A stretch of DNA of 64,000 bases, from assembly GCA_019633425.1 (NCBI GenBank), contig WSUB01000025.1, positions 276,072-340,071 of the forward strand, read 5' to 3'. The notes under the pieces were generated by a model. That model was not told where the DNA came from. It did no database searches and saw only the letters and a program-made list of their open reading frames with translations. Shown piece after piece: positions 11,030 to 20,995 of the stretch. Origin of the DNA: Tulasnella sp. 424. Lineage: Eukaryota > Basidiomycota > Agaricomycetes > Cantharellales > Tulasnellaceae. Both the position numbers and the translations under genes were made by a program. Position 1 is the first letter of the stretch; every line of letters starts with the position of its first letter.

Positions 11030-11465
11030 ACCTAGTCTGTCAGAGCGTCCATATGCTATTCGACTCTGTCTTCGATATCCTTAAGATTAGGTATTTGCAC
11101 CACGACTTGGCGTCGCGTCAAACCTGTGTTGACGCATTATATGTCCCTTAAGACTGAAGAAGAAGTGGATTTGCGACTATACCGAAATCTCAGCGAGACT
11201 CGGAAGGTGTCAAAGTAAGCGTGATGGCTCGCCATGACTGCGTCGTCTAATCTCTGATCATCCGACCAGACTACTCATCGATGACACCTCTTTGCACTAC
11301 GGACTCAGCGTAAAGACGTACGACACATACGGCTTCTCTACTGATGGGGCCGTGGCTGTTGTAAGACCGGACGGCTATGTCGGCGTGGTCGCGCGGCTCG
11401 ATGGATCATTCCTCCCACAACATCGATACTTATTTCTCCTGGGTTTCTTCATTCATACAAATAAA
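11030..11465 (+). pseudogene. Decayed 3' end of the phenol-hydroxylase-like gene, relic C
   Basis: The homologous region begins in the middle of the hydroxylase exon at the array junction. The last exon retains LIDDTSLHYGLSVKTY, DGAVAVVRPDGYVGVVARLDG and then loses the frame where DAYFS should be, so the normal stop after SDK is not reached in frame. Earlier exons are shortened. Non-functional; it forms the left end of unit 4. Confidence 0.8.
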
Positions 11466-11610
11466 TATAGGGACTGCCACGTTACATAATACCCATACAA
11501 TAAAGGACGCTCTCGCATGAACTGCGCGATCAGAATAATTCGTCGGACAGCGAGTCTCCAGCCGGTTAGAAAAAGTCAAACCACCCTTGTCTCCCCTCCG
11601 AAACAAAAAT

Positions 11611-12969
11611 TTAGCAATAAATAGTTCCAACCCAGACACCGTTGTACGAGCCTTGAAATTTTCGTAAGCCGGCGTGCCGCGTCGGGGACCTATCATCTCT
11701 CACCCAAATGATCAATAATGTTGCTAACCAAGAGATTGAGTACCGCCCCGGTGCTGCATCTCAGATCGGTGTTGTCTGACCCAGAGCAATTATACCATTT
11801 CGCGTCAAACACACTTTGGTGCACTTCGCCTGTGAACGGTCGTCTCAGCAAGCCAAGGCGATTCGGGTTATCATCTAGCACATACCTTGCGGGTGAGCGA
11901 AGCCCAACAATCGGCCTGATATGTCACGGGAAGATCAGTGTCCGACCAAATGAAGGGCAACTGCCCGAAAACCGGCACTCACCTGGGACGATAGGAATTG
12001 GGTCTTGCGAGTGGGTGATCCGCGTCAAGTCAAAGGACTTGAGGTAGTCCGCAAAAGCAGGGTTGCCAACTCGAGGCCCTCCTAGAGTGATTGTTTTGGT
12101 GGTAATCGAAGGAATTTGAATTTTCAGGTAAACACTATCTAACAAAGCCAATGCTCCCTAGACAATGTCGTTAGACTGGCGCCTTTACTAAGGCTACCCT
12201 TGCTTACCCCCAACGAATGGCCAACAAGGGTGACCTTTGAGGAGGATTTGGCAGCCATGACTGTCTTGACCGCGGTCAAAATCGAGCTCGCCGAACGTTT
12301 AAAGGTATCTTGGAAGCCTCCATGAACTGGACCGGAGTAAGTCAGCATCATAGGCTCCAAGGAACATGCCGAGACTTACCTTTGATCGAAGAACTGACTC
12401 CTGGAAAGTACGCCTGTAAAGACGTTCATATTAAAGACAGAACTGTGTAGTAGTCCCAGTCCACTCACTTGATCCATTGGATCTGGGACAAAATCGATAT
12501 CATTGAGTAAGGATAGGAATTGAGTAGGATCGGTCCCTTCGTGGGCCACAACGATGGAGCCTGGCGATCACGAGTAAGTCCCCCTTTTCTTTTCAAGACT
12601 TTATGGAGTTGACATACTCAGGCTTGAGGACCATCCAACGAACCAGGAGGGTGTAGCAGCGCCGTCACCTCCACCGGCATAGATCTGAAAGTCGGATATG
12701 GCATTACAGGCCGCTAGTGGGGAGAAGGTGGAGGGGTCACTGTCAATAACACGAACGAAGCCCATCAAGACAAAGGAGCACGAACCTCCACAAGTCCACT
12801 TATTTGCACCGTTGGTGCAGTAAGCGGCTCGAGCGAATTGGATATAAGGCGTATAGGACGAAATGACCGAGACGGAGGCGGCCGTAACCCCGTCTCTCTC
12901 GTTGACAATTGGCGCAGCGAGAGCGGAAACCGCAACTTGAGCGAGGAAGAAAAGAATGGAAAAGATCAT
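11611..12969 (-). CDS. Secreted class 3 lipase, copy 4
   Basis: Exons 12786..12969, 12618..12713, 12469..12560, 12380..12413, 12208..12326, 11983..12157, 11886..11915, 11704..11829 and 11611..11651 total 897 bp and 298 aa; all introns are GT-AG. The signal peptide is MIFSILFFLAQVAVSALA. By comparison with Rhizomucor lipase, the triad is Ser173 in GHSLG, Asp227 in SQDPIPIVPG and His284 in DHLGSYNG. Cysteines WTCG(A)AC and the terminal C298 fit the conserved disulfides. The expected role is extracellular lipid or ester hydrolysis. The TATA-like element at 13120-13125 is conserved with the other copies. It is separated by a divergent promoter from the Cys-rich gene, the original neighbour. Confidence 0.92.
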
Positions 12970-14116
12970 CGGAGAGAATGGTCTGAGGATACGACGAGAA
13001 AAGTAAGGAGGAACAGAGGCGTTCTGCTGTACTCATTCTTTCAGCGCTGGGACCTTTTTCAATCCCCCCAGCCAGGTTCGGGTTTGTCCCTGGAATTACC
13101 AGGCAGACCGAAAGCGCGGTATATACCGGCTTACTGGCCTATTTCCCGCGCGATGGTGGCAGCATCGACCACTTTCGTACGACGAAGAGAGCCTGAGAAG
13201 ACGTCGACTGAATGTCGGACAGCACAGCGGTCCGACATTCATTTTCCCAAAGAAGGTAACGATATGGTCTACGGAGCAGGTGACCTGCTAACTTGCTGGT
13301 GGGAAGCCTCTCAGCCACCGTTTCGATCGGAGGGGGTCTATGAGCCGAGCAACTTTCAGCTGATTGTCTAGAGCCGGATGAGAAAAACCCGAGAAAGCCA
13401 GATGGAAGCTGCTTTTGGGAGTTCTGTGCGGCCTTCGTCCGGGAGCCCAAGACCTGTTTTGGGAAGGTAGCGCAGAATAACCCCTGTCTTAAAGGCACGC
13501 TAATAGAAATACATCCGTAAAGGATATACAACGGAGGGACGAGAATGAGTCGTCTGACTCCTCATCGGACGAAATTTCCCATCGTTCTGCCGACTTCGCT
13601 TCTTAACCGCGTGGACAGGGCAAGGGCAGAACCGATACCGCACGGAGCTCTTCTTCAGCTTGAGAGGTGTTCCTAATTACAATAAGGGAGTGGCCGCTGT
13701 CGCAAAAAAGTTTTGTGCGGTTCTTGCCGAAAAGGGATTAACGTTCGGGCGACAAGGTCCTAGTGAAACAGGGTCATCGTCACATTCAACGATTTGACCC
13801 ACGACCGATTATTTTGGATATCCCTGAGACAGTTGATAGAGAAGTCGTGCAGGCCAAGTGGCTGCGTCTTGAAGAGGAAGGGAGGCCCAAGTTTCGGGTG
13901 CCGGGAGCGATTTCATCCCCAAAAGACCGTGTGGATGAAATCAACGCCACATCAAGAGGGCAAATATTTGCAGTGCATGGCAAGAGTTTCCAGAAACATG
14001 CTATCTATGGGATCACTTGAGGTCCTTGTCTGGGAGAGGAGTTCCGAGGAGCCAAGAAACACCGCACAATCACTCACAAACATCTCACGCGTTCTTTTGT
14101 CACCAACCATCTCCCA
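12970..14116. promoter_or_regulatory. Divergent promoter region between lipase 4 and the Cys-rich gene
   Basis: The 1.15-kb spacer holds the conserved lipase TATA-like element (13120-13125) and the inverted repeat TGAATGTCGG/CCGACATTCA (13209-13218, 13232-13241). It also carries the segment duplicated in the other units. An open frame at 13763-14020 is interrupted in units 1 to 3 and has no recognised homology, so I do not call it a gene. Confidence 0.6.
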
Positions 14117-15344
14117 ATGCCAATGGGTCGAACCCCCGGGACCAAGAATCAGCCAGGGCACCGAGCTGGAGGGAGGAGAGAAGGAGCCGGTCGGAAACGC
14201 AAGCTAGCTCAATCTGACAACGAGCCTTCTGGCATCTCCCACAACTCCAATGACGGTGCGTTTAGTGGGGAACAATCCGGGAACCCTCAGACGCTGAAGC
14301 TAGACTGTAGATGATACTCCGGACCCCAGCGATGAGAATTCCCCACTGGGATTGTCCTCCGACCCTCCACCTTCCCCAACTGTCAAACTCAGTTCCATAC
14401 ATCCAGACCTCATCCCATTCTTGGGTGTGCCACACAACATTCCCCTCGTTTGCTTCTTCGACCCGAATCGATATAATCCAGCTGTTCAAATACCGCCTGG
14501 TATTCAACTACCCCAATCCGCTATCTCGATACTTGAAGACAATTCCTCCCCTTCCTCCAATCAGCCAACGGCAGACTCGAGAGACTCCACTGGCGCGGTC
14601 GAAGAGGACGAAGACATGGAAGAAAATCACGTCTCCTCTTCTACTCAAAACGGTCTACCATCGGAATCAGAGGCCGGACAATCCTCATCCCCGACAGGTC
14701 CATACGTCTTCCACAACCCGAACCTCAATCCCGACCCGACGCATCGAAGGAAGCGCCGTTGCCTTATTTGCATGAATGCAGGTCGGATTAATCATGCATT
14801 TATTTGCCCTGGAAGAGGGAACAGGGCGGCGTGCGCCACGGCGCGTGAGGTCGCGAAACATGGAGGGACTTTGCCCGCGGAGTCAAGCAAGTGGAACTCC
14901 AAAAATACCCATACACCTGTCTTCACACCTGTTCCAACTCCCGTTTTCCCACTTCTCCCTACTCCCAATCTTCCTGCTCAAGGGGCTGCTCCTATCAATC
15001 CTCCACCCATACCAATACCTCCACCGCCTATTCAAGCCGCGGGAACGGCTGCGCTAATCACGGCACTTGCCCTGCCAATGCAGCCGCCAAAGCCCGTCGC
15101 CCCTCTTGGCTACCTATCTACAGGGGCCGTTCGAAGGCGCCGGCCTCGACAGTGCCGAATTTGCGTTTCTCGAGGTGAGGATGGGACTGGTTGTGTGGGA
15201 CGCCAAGCCAAACAGCGATGTCCACACTATTCCGAAGCGCTGCATGGTGCACAAACCGGATCTTCTAGCCTCGCAGGCACTTCGTCCATGCTTTCGGACT
15301 CTGACGAGGAGGAGCAACAGGTTTCGACCCTGGTGCAACAGTGA
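14117..15344 (+). CDS. Cys-rich basic protein with two CxxC knuckle repeats, function unknown
   Basis: Exons 14117..14255 and 14311..15344 join to give 390 aa. The N-terminus is very basic (GHRAGGRREGAGRKRKLAQ), like a nuclear localisation signal. The middle is Pro/Ser-rich. Two related knuckles follow, one as RRCLICMNAGRINHAFICPG and one as RQCRICVSRGEDGTGCVGRQ, each preceded by several arginines and each with CxxC plus two later cysteines. The tail is acidic (SDSDEEEQQ). This resembles basidiomycete-specific Cys-knuckle proteins of unknown function; DNA or metal binding is only inference. A second intron (donor at 15341) could add a hydrophobic tail, but the sequence there is AT-rich and UTR-like. 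This is the only complete copy; its first exon recurs in units 2 and 3. Confidence 0.7.
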
Positions 15345-15771
15345 GTTCGGAATGGAAAGACCAGGTGATACGTTTTATTCCCTTCGTCACACTGAATGTC
15401 ACAGGTATCCTTTTGTTATTGTACGGGTAGCTAGCTTCATTTTTCATTATTTTCCTTTGCAATTCGTTCATTTTGTGAAATATATTTGGTGTTGGGGAGA
15501 ACTTCGGAAAACCGCGTGAAGTTGCCGCGCCAGATCCCCCCTGTCGCGCTTCACAAATCCCCAGTTCAGATTACAATCTCGCACCCACACCCACACCCAC
15601 GCTCGACGATACAGCGGGAGACCTCAAGGCATTGATTAGCCTGCCATCAGCGTTGGCACTCATCCTCAAGCCTCTGCTGAGGCATCGAACGTCGAACAAC
15701 GCCGAAAATAGCTGGAACAACCTTGCCGTATATACAACCTCCAGTGGTGGCGAAGGTAGTCGCAGCGGTCA
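15345..15771. other. Intergenic, no gene seen
   Basis: The stretch holds the AT-rich 3' flank of the Cys-rich gene and the promoter of the KAR9-like gene. A short cacccacacccacaccc repeat lies near 15584. No further open frame with family resemblance was found. Confidence 0.6.
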
Positions 15772-18629
15772 ATGACCAGCCTGTCTTTACCAGCACCTGA
15801 ACATACAAGCGTACTAAAACCCTCTCCGGACATCATCAACGCTCCGGGAAGACTACGAACTCAGTCGTTCAACGATGATTATGGTGAGCACTGTTTCAGC
15901 TCGGACTGACACAACCGACGTGCAATTGACTTTCCTGGCTCCCACTAATTTCTCAGATGACGACAACACCACGACAGCAACGCCTAGAGCACTGAGTAAC
16001 GTAAAGCAGCGAAGCGTCGAGTGAGTTCATCTGCAAGGTAAACAAAGTGGCTTGCAGCCCACTGACTGGTTCGCGTCTCAGCGACCTCCGCCTCTTGGCT
16101 ATCTCGGCGCAGATTACTGAAGTATCCTACAGCATTGGAGAGCTTCAGGGAAGGGTTTTTGGTGAGCATCTATTTGTAATCTATGGCCCCACCACCTCTC
16201 ATCCATCCCCATTCCAGAAATCCAGGAACTTCGACACAGATCCCTGGAGCCTAAAACTGCTCTCCCTGGCTCCCCTACAGCTGGAAGAAAGTCTACAGAC
16301 TCGACCTCTTCATCAAGTAGCATCATCGACAATGCATTGGGGCAACTCGACGGTCGGCTTGAGACCGTCAAAGGAAGCATTGAGGCAATAACGGCCGCGG
16401 TGGAACCCCTTCTATCAGTCGTCCACACCCCTACCCCAAGGCAATCAGGAGAATATGACGAAGAGTCCAATCTCCTCCGGAAATACGGTGATCTCGTGAA
16501 TGAATGGGAGGCAGTTCAAGCAGAGGCAAAAGGTTTGCGGGACGAGTTGAGAGAGGACAAGTGGCTAGCCGTGTTCAGAACGGTTAGCGAGCAAGCCGAT
16601 GGAATGATGGCAAGCTTGGACAAAGCCTTGATGATGTGTCAGGTAAGACTGATGAGTTAGGCTTCAATACATTTGTCTGACCGGCAACCATCAGGATTTC
16701 ATCCAACAAGTATATGCCAAGACCAAGGACGGACAAGACCTCAGGAGGAGCTCAGCATATTCCGAAAAATCATACCCCAATTTGGATACGTTTGAAGATT
16801 TGCTTAAATCGTACGAAGCGAAGAAGAAGTGCGTCCAAATCACCTTATTCTTTGTTCGTATACTGACGCATTTGATATATAGATACTACATGCCCTCAAC
16901 TAATAAAGTCATCAACGTTCTAAATAAAGGGATCGAGGACCGCATTACCAAGAATGGTGAATGCTTGCGGAAGCATGCCGATATGAAGACCCGCTGGGAC
17001 GCGTTGAAAATCAAAATCCGCCGCGTAGACAACGAGATGGAGAAGGTCTGCAAAATATTGATGGATATCGAGAAGGAGAGCGCCGAAGCAGAAATGTCGT
17101 CCGTCATTTCAGAAAACAGCGCGAGCTTCACAACATCGCCAGCCGGACGGAGCAGTCGTGCGCCATCTACGTCTTCCACTTCGACCCTTGCAAAATTCGC
17201 TGCCAAGGTATCTTCCGTCGTGGGCAGGTCGACACCCAACCAAAAGCAAAAATTGGAGTTGCCTGCTACCGATCCACACCGAACCATCGGCCGAAAGACA
17301 TCTATGCTTCCTTTCCGGTCTCCCCAACCCAATCAAGATACTTTCCGAGGGCGGTCGAAGCTATTCTCAAGCACTTCCAGTAATGTTTCAGCCCCGGCCA
17401 CGGCGTCGATGGTTGACGACTGGGTAGACTTGGGCAATGGGCGGCAAACAGTGAAAGCAGCCAAACCGCGATGGAATCCATCGACAAGGCCGGATAATAA
17501 CAAGGACCCGCCTCCTTTACCTCCCGTTCCCTCAGGCTATCGGCCTCCCTCTGTTGCCCGCCACACGCCGCCTCGTCCTCCGTCTTCCGCTAAGTACGGG
17601 CCTGGGACAAAGCCCCCGACCACCCAACCCCCTCCTATTCCTCGTCGGTCCTCTGCCCGACCTTATACTCCTGTCCGAATAACGGCCCATGACCATGAAG
17701 ACGAACCCCCGAGCTCTCCGCCATCGCGGCCAGGATCAAGAGCACAGTCTAGTTTCGGCATTAATGCTACTCCCCGAGCACGGCCGAAGACGCCTAGCAT
17801 GATTCCGGCGCCCCGCCATCTGAGTTCAAATTGGAATTCGGCGATGTCTCAAACTTCAGATGATGCCCTCGACGTACCTTTCTCACTCCGAGGTGTATCG
17901 CCGTCGCCTTCTATGGCAGCGTCCATTATGATGGGCGGAACTCCTCATCGACGGCGGCCAAGTGCGTCGCACATACCTATGCCTTCATTCCACCTCGCCA
18001 AGTCACGTACTGGTTCACCTACAAACTATTCCCCCAACCGCCCCGCCAGTCCTGTATCTGCCGCCCAGTCGGCATCGTCTTCCGCATATCCTCGGTCACA
18101 TACACCAGATAGCTCCCCACGTCCGAAGTCCAGGATTCATCACCAAACATCAGCGTCTACGAGCGCCTTGTCGCCAGGTCGGCCAGGACTTCGGCCAGTC
18201 GCATCACGTGGCCCACCATCAAGCTTCCGTGGCGACACCTCTACCAACACCCCTCCATTCCGTTCCAATCCGTCGAGGCCTGGTTCCCGCGCTGGTGCTC
18301 AGACCCCTGGTCATGAGCTCACTCAAGGACCCATGTACATGCCCGCCAGTACACATGATCCATTGGACAATGAGGTTGCCAAGATTGTGAACTCGGTACC
18401 TCATGGAATGCGCATTGAACGAATCGACCCGCCGTTGCGAATCCCCCCACGTGCAGGGGAAGAAATCAAGGCTCAATATGCTATCTCCAACGCTCTTGGA
18501 CGTAGAGTGTTGGGATTCAAGTTGGTGGTGGTTAGCCGACCTGCGGGTGAGACGCGGAAGGTTATGTGTCGAGTTGGCGGTGGCTGGGTGGATTTGAGTA
18601 CCTACATGACGAACCGGCACTCGATTTAG
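15772..18629 (+). CDS. KAR9: KAR9-like spindle-positioning protein with C-terminal GAS2/GAR domain
   Basis: Six exons (15772..15883, 15957..16020, 16082..16161, 16218..16642, 16695..16828, 16883..18629) give 853 aa. The first ~330 residues are helical (for example ISAQITEVSYSIGELQGRVF and the LRDELREDKWLAVFRTVSEQ region), as in the KAR9 domain. The middle is a long Ser/Pro-rich disordered region containing two SxIP motifs, SMIP (17796-17807) and SHIP (17967-17978), which bind EB1-family plus-end proteins. The last ~25 residues, VMCRVGGGWVDLSTYMTNR, match the microtubule-binding GAS2-related core. Expected role: linking microtubule plus ends to actin-based transport for spindle and nuclear positioning. 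Single copy; the start was chosen as the first ATG giving consistent phases. Confidence 0.87.
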
Positions 18630-18963
18630 GGTGATATAGCTCCAGGGCCTTTCCTTTAAACTCATGGTTGATCTACCTCATTTGATCTCGTTGCTTTCTT
18701 TGTATATGCAGTTCTCTTCTGTTTCTTTCCTTCCCTAACGCGCCGTATGTCGCCGTGTTTCGTACCATATGCTTTATCTTTATATACATTTACATTTTGA
18801 TCCGCGTGATGTATTTATTTATTTCGGGGACGACCTGTCGTGAAGCTTCTAAAGGCTCACAGGTCAGTTCGGGGGTTATCGGCATTTGGGGTGACTGGAG
18901 CGGTTTGTTTGGCGCGAGGCGTCGGTACCGAAAACAACCACCACCACAACGCGTCTTCCAGCC

Positions 18964-19614
18964 ATGGCGGATTCCTCCGAAAAAAAGGTCCGAAAGATGC
19001 CCCATGAAATAATGTGGATATGTTAAAACAGCTTCCGCACATTCCAGGAAGAATCGAAATGGGTTCGAATCACATCACGAGACGGTTATTCGTGGATCGT
19101 CGACCGCAAAGTCGCCATGGCAAGTTCCCATCTTAAAGATGCACTAAGTGGCGACAGTGAGATCTCGATTAAAACATTCTTATTTTTCCAACCACGTGTC
19201 GCTGATCCTTTTACTTCTCCACAGGCGGATTTGCCGAGTCTGCAACGAACACGTGCCACCTGGATGAAAGGTGAGCTCATCGCTATTTCAGCAGTTTCAG
19301 CCTTTCCGACCAGGGCATCATCTACTATATTGAAAGGGGCGCTGTTGCCGAAACTGTTGTTGAATATCTTGCCTACAAGAATCAGTATACGGGGTCGCGG
19401 AATGTTCCTGATTTCACCACCCGCGTTCCCCCAGAGATTGCGTTAGAGTTGTACGTCGCTATTATGCTCCAGCGAGAAGGCGAGTTAATATTAATTGGGT
19501 GGTTTTATTTTGCCGTTAGGGTTATGGCGGCCGACTACTTGAATGGTGAGTCGCTCGACTCTCGACTTTGACTGCATGACGTGCTGACGTTTGTCGCGTC
19601 GCTTGTCAGCGTAA
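18964..19614 (+). CDS. ELC1: Elongin C (BTB/POZ-fold Skp1-like adaptor)
   Basis: Six exons (18964..18987, 19048..19156, 19225..19270, 19337..19450, 19520..19545, 19610..19614) give 107 aa, the usual elongin C length. The reading frame follows the family closely: WVRITSRDGYSWIVDRKVAM, LKDALSGDSGFAES, ERGAVAETVVEYLAYK, VPDFTTRVPPEIALELVMAA and the ending DYLNA. Elongin C pairs with elongin A or SOCS/VHL-type partners in cullin-based ubiquitin ligases and acts on stalled RNA polymerase II. The last exon holds only two coding bases plus the stop codon, and the first is 24 bp, so automatic prediction would easily miss the ends. Confidence 0.93.
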
Positions 19615-19827
19615 CCTAGACCGCATATACTGGATCATCATCTTGCCAACGAGGTGTGACTTTTTATGGACCCGCCACCTGCGAGGAAACTCAAATGCAT
19701 TTTCAAAGGGGTCTGTCTCGTGGTCGCCGAATCGCCGTCACTCATGGGGGTCGTTTTGTAACCAAACTTGGTCCAATTTCATAATACATTTACAAAGATA
19801 CAGTAAGAAATATTCCGAGCCATTAAT

Positions 19828-20589
19828 TTACTGTGGCATTTCCGCGCGGTCTCCAGCATTCACCTGCGATTCGACTCGTTCCTGGACTTGCCGGTCATTT
19901 CGGTCCTTTGCCTCCTCGTCGGCCTTGCGTTGCTCGGCTCGGACGTTTTCATGGTTGATGCCCGAGTCTTGACGATCGCTCTGTTGACGCTCAGTCGTCT
20001 CTTGGTGGCCCTCAGCCGTGTCCTGGTGGCCCTCAGCCGTATCTTGATGGCCCTCAGAGTCATCGGGCTTGGCGGGGGCGAGCGCTTTGGGGTTGTTATC
20101 CGCTTCTATCTCACGGCGTTTCAGTTCACCAGTGCGCTTGTCGTGGCCTTCTTGAACCATGTGCTGGTCATGCTTGAGTTTTCCCTTCATTTCTTCTTTA
20201 AGGCCGTCGATTTTCTCGCCCATGGTCTTTGTAAAGCAAGACCTTTCAGAGACAGTTCAAAAGCATAGGTGCTGAAGCGACATACTATTTTACCCCGAGC
20301 CTCAGCGAAGTTAGGACCATATCCCACCTTGCCTGCGTGCTTCTGTTCCGCTATGCATTAAAACAAAAGTGAGCCGCATGCACGGAAAGGACTACTTGGG
20401 AAGCCACCTACGATAATCCTGGTCCGGGGCTGGGGGTTGGTCTGCGGTGTTCTCATCGCCAGCAACATCAGGCCGGCTTTGAGCCTTTTCTGAGATTCCC
20501 TGATCAGCGACTTTCTTGTCGGTAGGGGCTTGAAGTGGATGGCCGGGCTCGGCACCGGAGTCTGTGGCACGTTGGTATGAGGCGGACAT
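19828..20589 (-). CDS. Hydrophilic LEA/CsbD-like stress-type protein
   Basis: Exons 20412..20589, 20286..20350 and 19828..20226 give 213 aa. The protein is almost free of hydrophobic residues. The core HAGKVGYGPNFAEARGK then MGEKIDGLKEEMKGKLK, then GHDKRTGELKRREIEADNNP resembles the CsbD/hydrophilin-type proteins common in basidiomycetes, which are usually stress induced. A heptad-like repeat, GHQDTAE, occurs three times in a row around residue 140, followed by a charged E/R/Q-rich tail. Role in desiccation or heat protection is inference. A palindromic TGACGTCA and an AGGGG stress element lie upstream. Splice sites were chosen because only they preserve the VGYGP and GLKEEMKG blocks in one frame. 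Confidence 0.75.
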
Positions 20590-20739
20590 GATGAATTATA
20601 AAGTTGTTGGAGAGTCGAGTAAGAAAGCTGAGAGAGTCTTGGTTGATGTCTTGGTTAGCAGGCATTATTCGTGAGATGTGCTTGGCCTTTTGTACCGTTG
20701 AGGGTCGGGGTAATTGGTGGGGCGAATGACGGCGAGGTG

Positions 20740-20747
20740 TGACGTCA
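20740..20747. promoter_or_regulatory. CRE-type palindrome TGACGTCA upstream of the hydrophilic protein gene
   Basis: The perfect 8-bp ATF/CREB bZIP site lies 151 bp upstream of the ATG at 20589. An AGGGG motif, the core of fungal stress-response elements, is near 20783. Both suit a stress-inducible promoter, but one 8-mer is weak evidence by itself. Confidence 0.5.
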
Positions 20748-20995
20748 TTGCTCGCGTGGCTGGGTGCCGGGATAAGAATAGGGGCCTGACATAGCGCTCG
20801 GGTTGGAGTCCCATCACGCACCAACGTTGGACATTGGTTTGCTGGTCATTCGGCAAAACATTCAACGGCAAACCGGGCGCCGACATGACCTCATCGTAGC
20901 ATCAGGCTCATCACGCAGTCTTGCGCACAAAATTAGCTTCCCTCCTTGTCATCGAATACCAAAATACATTCCGAGCATATCAAGCGCAGACACGC

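Larger units (their letters stand above)
1..14310. repeat. Four-unit segmental tandem array (hydroxylase tail - lipase - Cys-rich 5' end)
   Basis: Lipase stop codons fall at 898, 4044, 7760 and 11611, so the period is about 3.1, 3.7 and 3.9 kb. Each repeat boundary has the same order: a segment related to the upstream region of the Cys-rich gene, a short shared stretch (for example gtggtagtgttccgg near 3403, 7149 and 10973), then the middle of a hydroxylase exon. Because all three junctions share this structure, one duplication followed by unequal crossing-over explains them. Units 2 and 3 carry a second copy of the roughly 0.45-kb upstream segment just before the junction (about 6.74-7.19 and 10.59-11.03 kb). 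Unit limits are approximate. Confidence 0.85.

Noticed and set aside
13763..14020. 85-codon frame upstream of the Cys-rich gene
   Set aside because: The same region in units 1 to 3 is broken by stops and frame changes at different places; it behaves as non-coding promoter sequence.
16782..18629. Single 615-codon frame for the KAR9-like gene without introns
   Set aside because: It begins at TTG and reads through a canonical 54-bp intron (16829-16882). The spliced model joins it to five upstream exons in phase.
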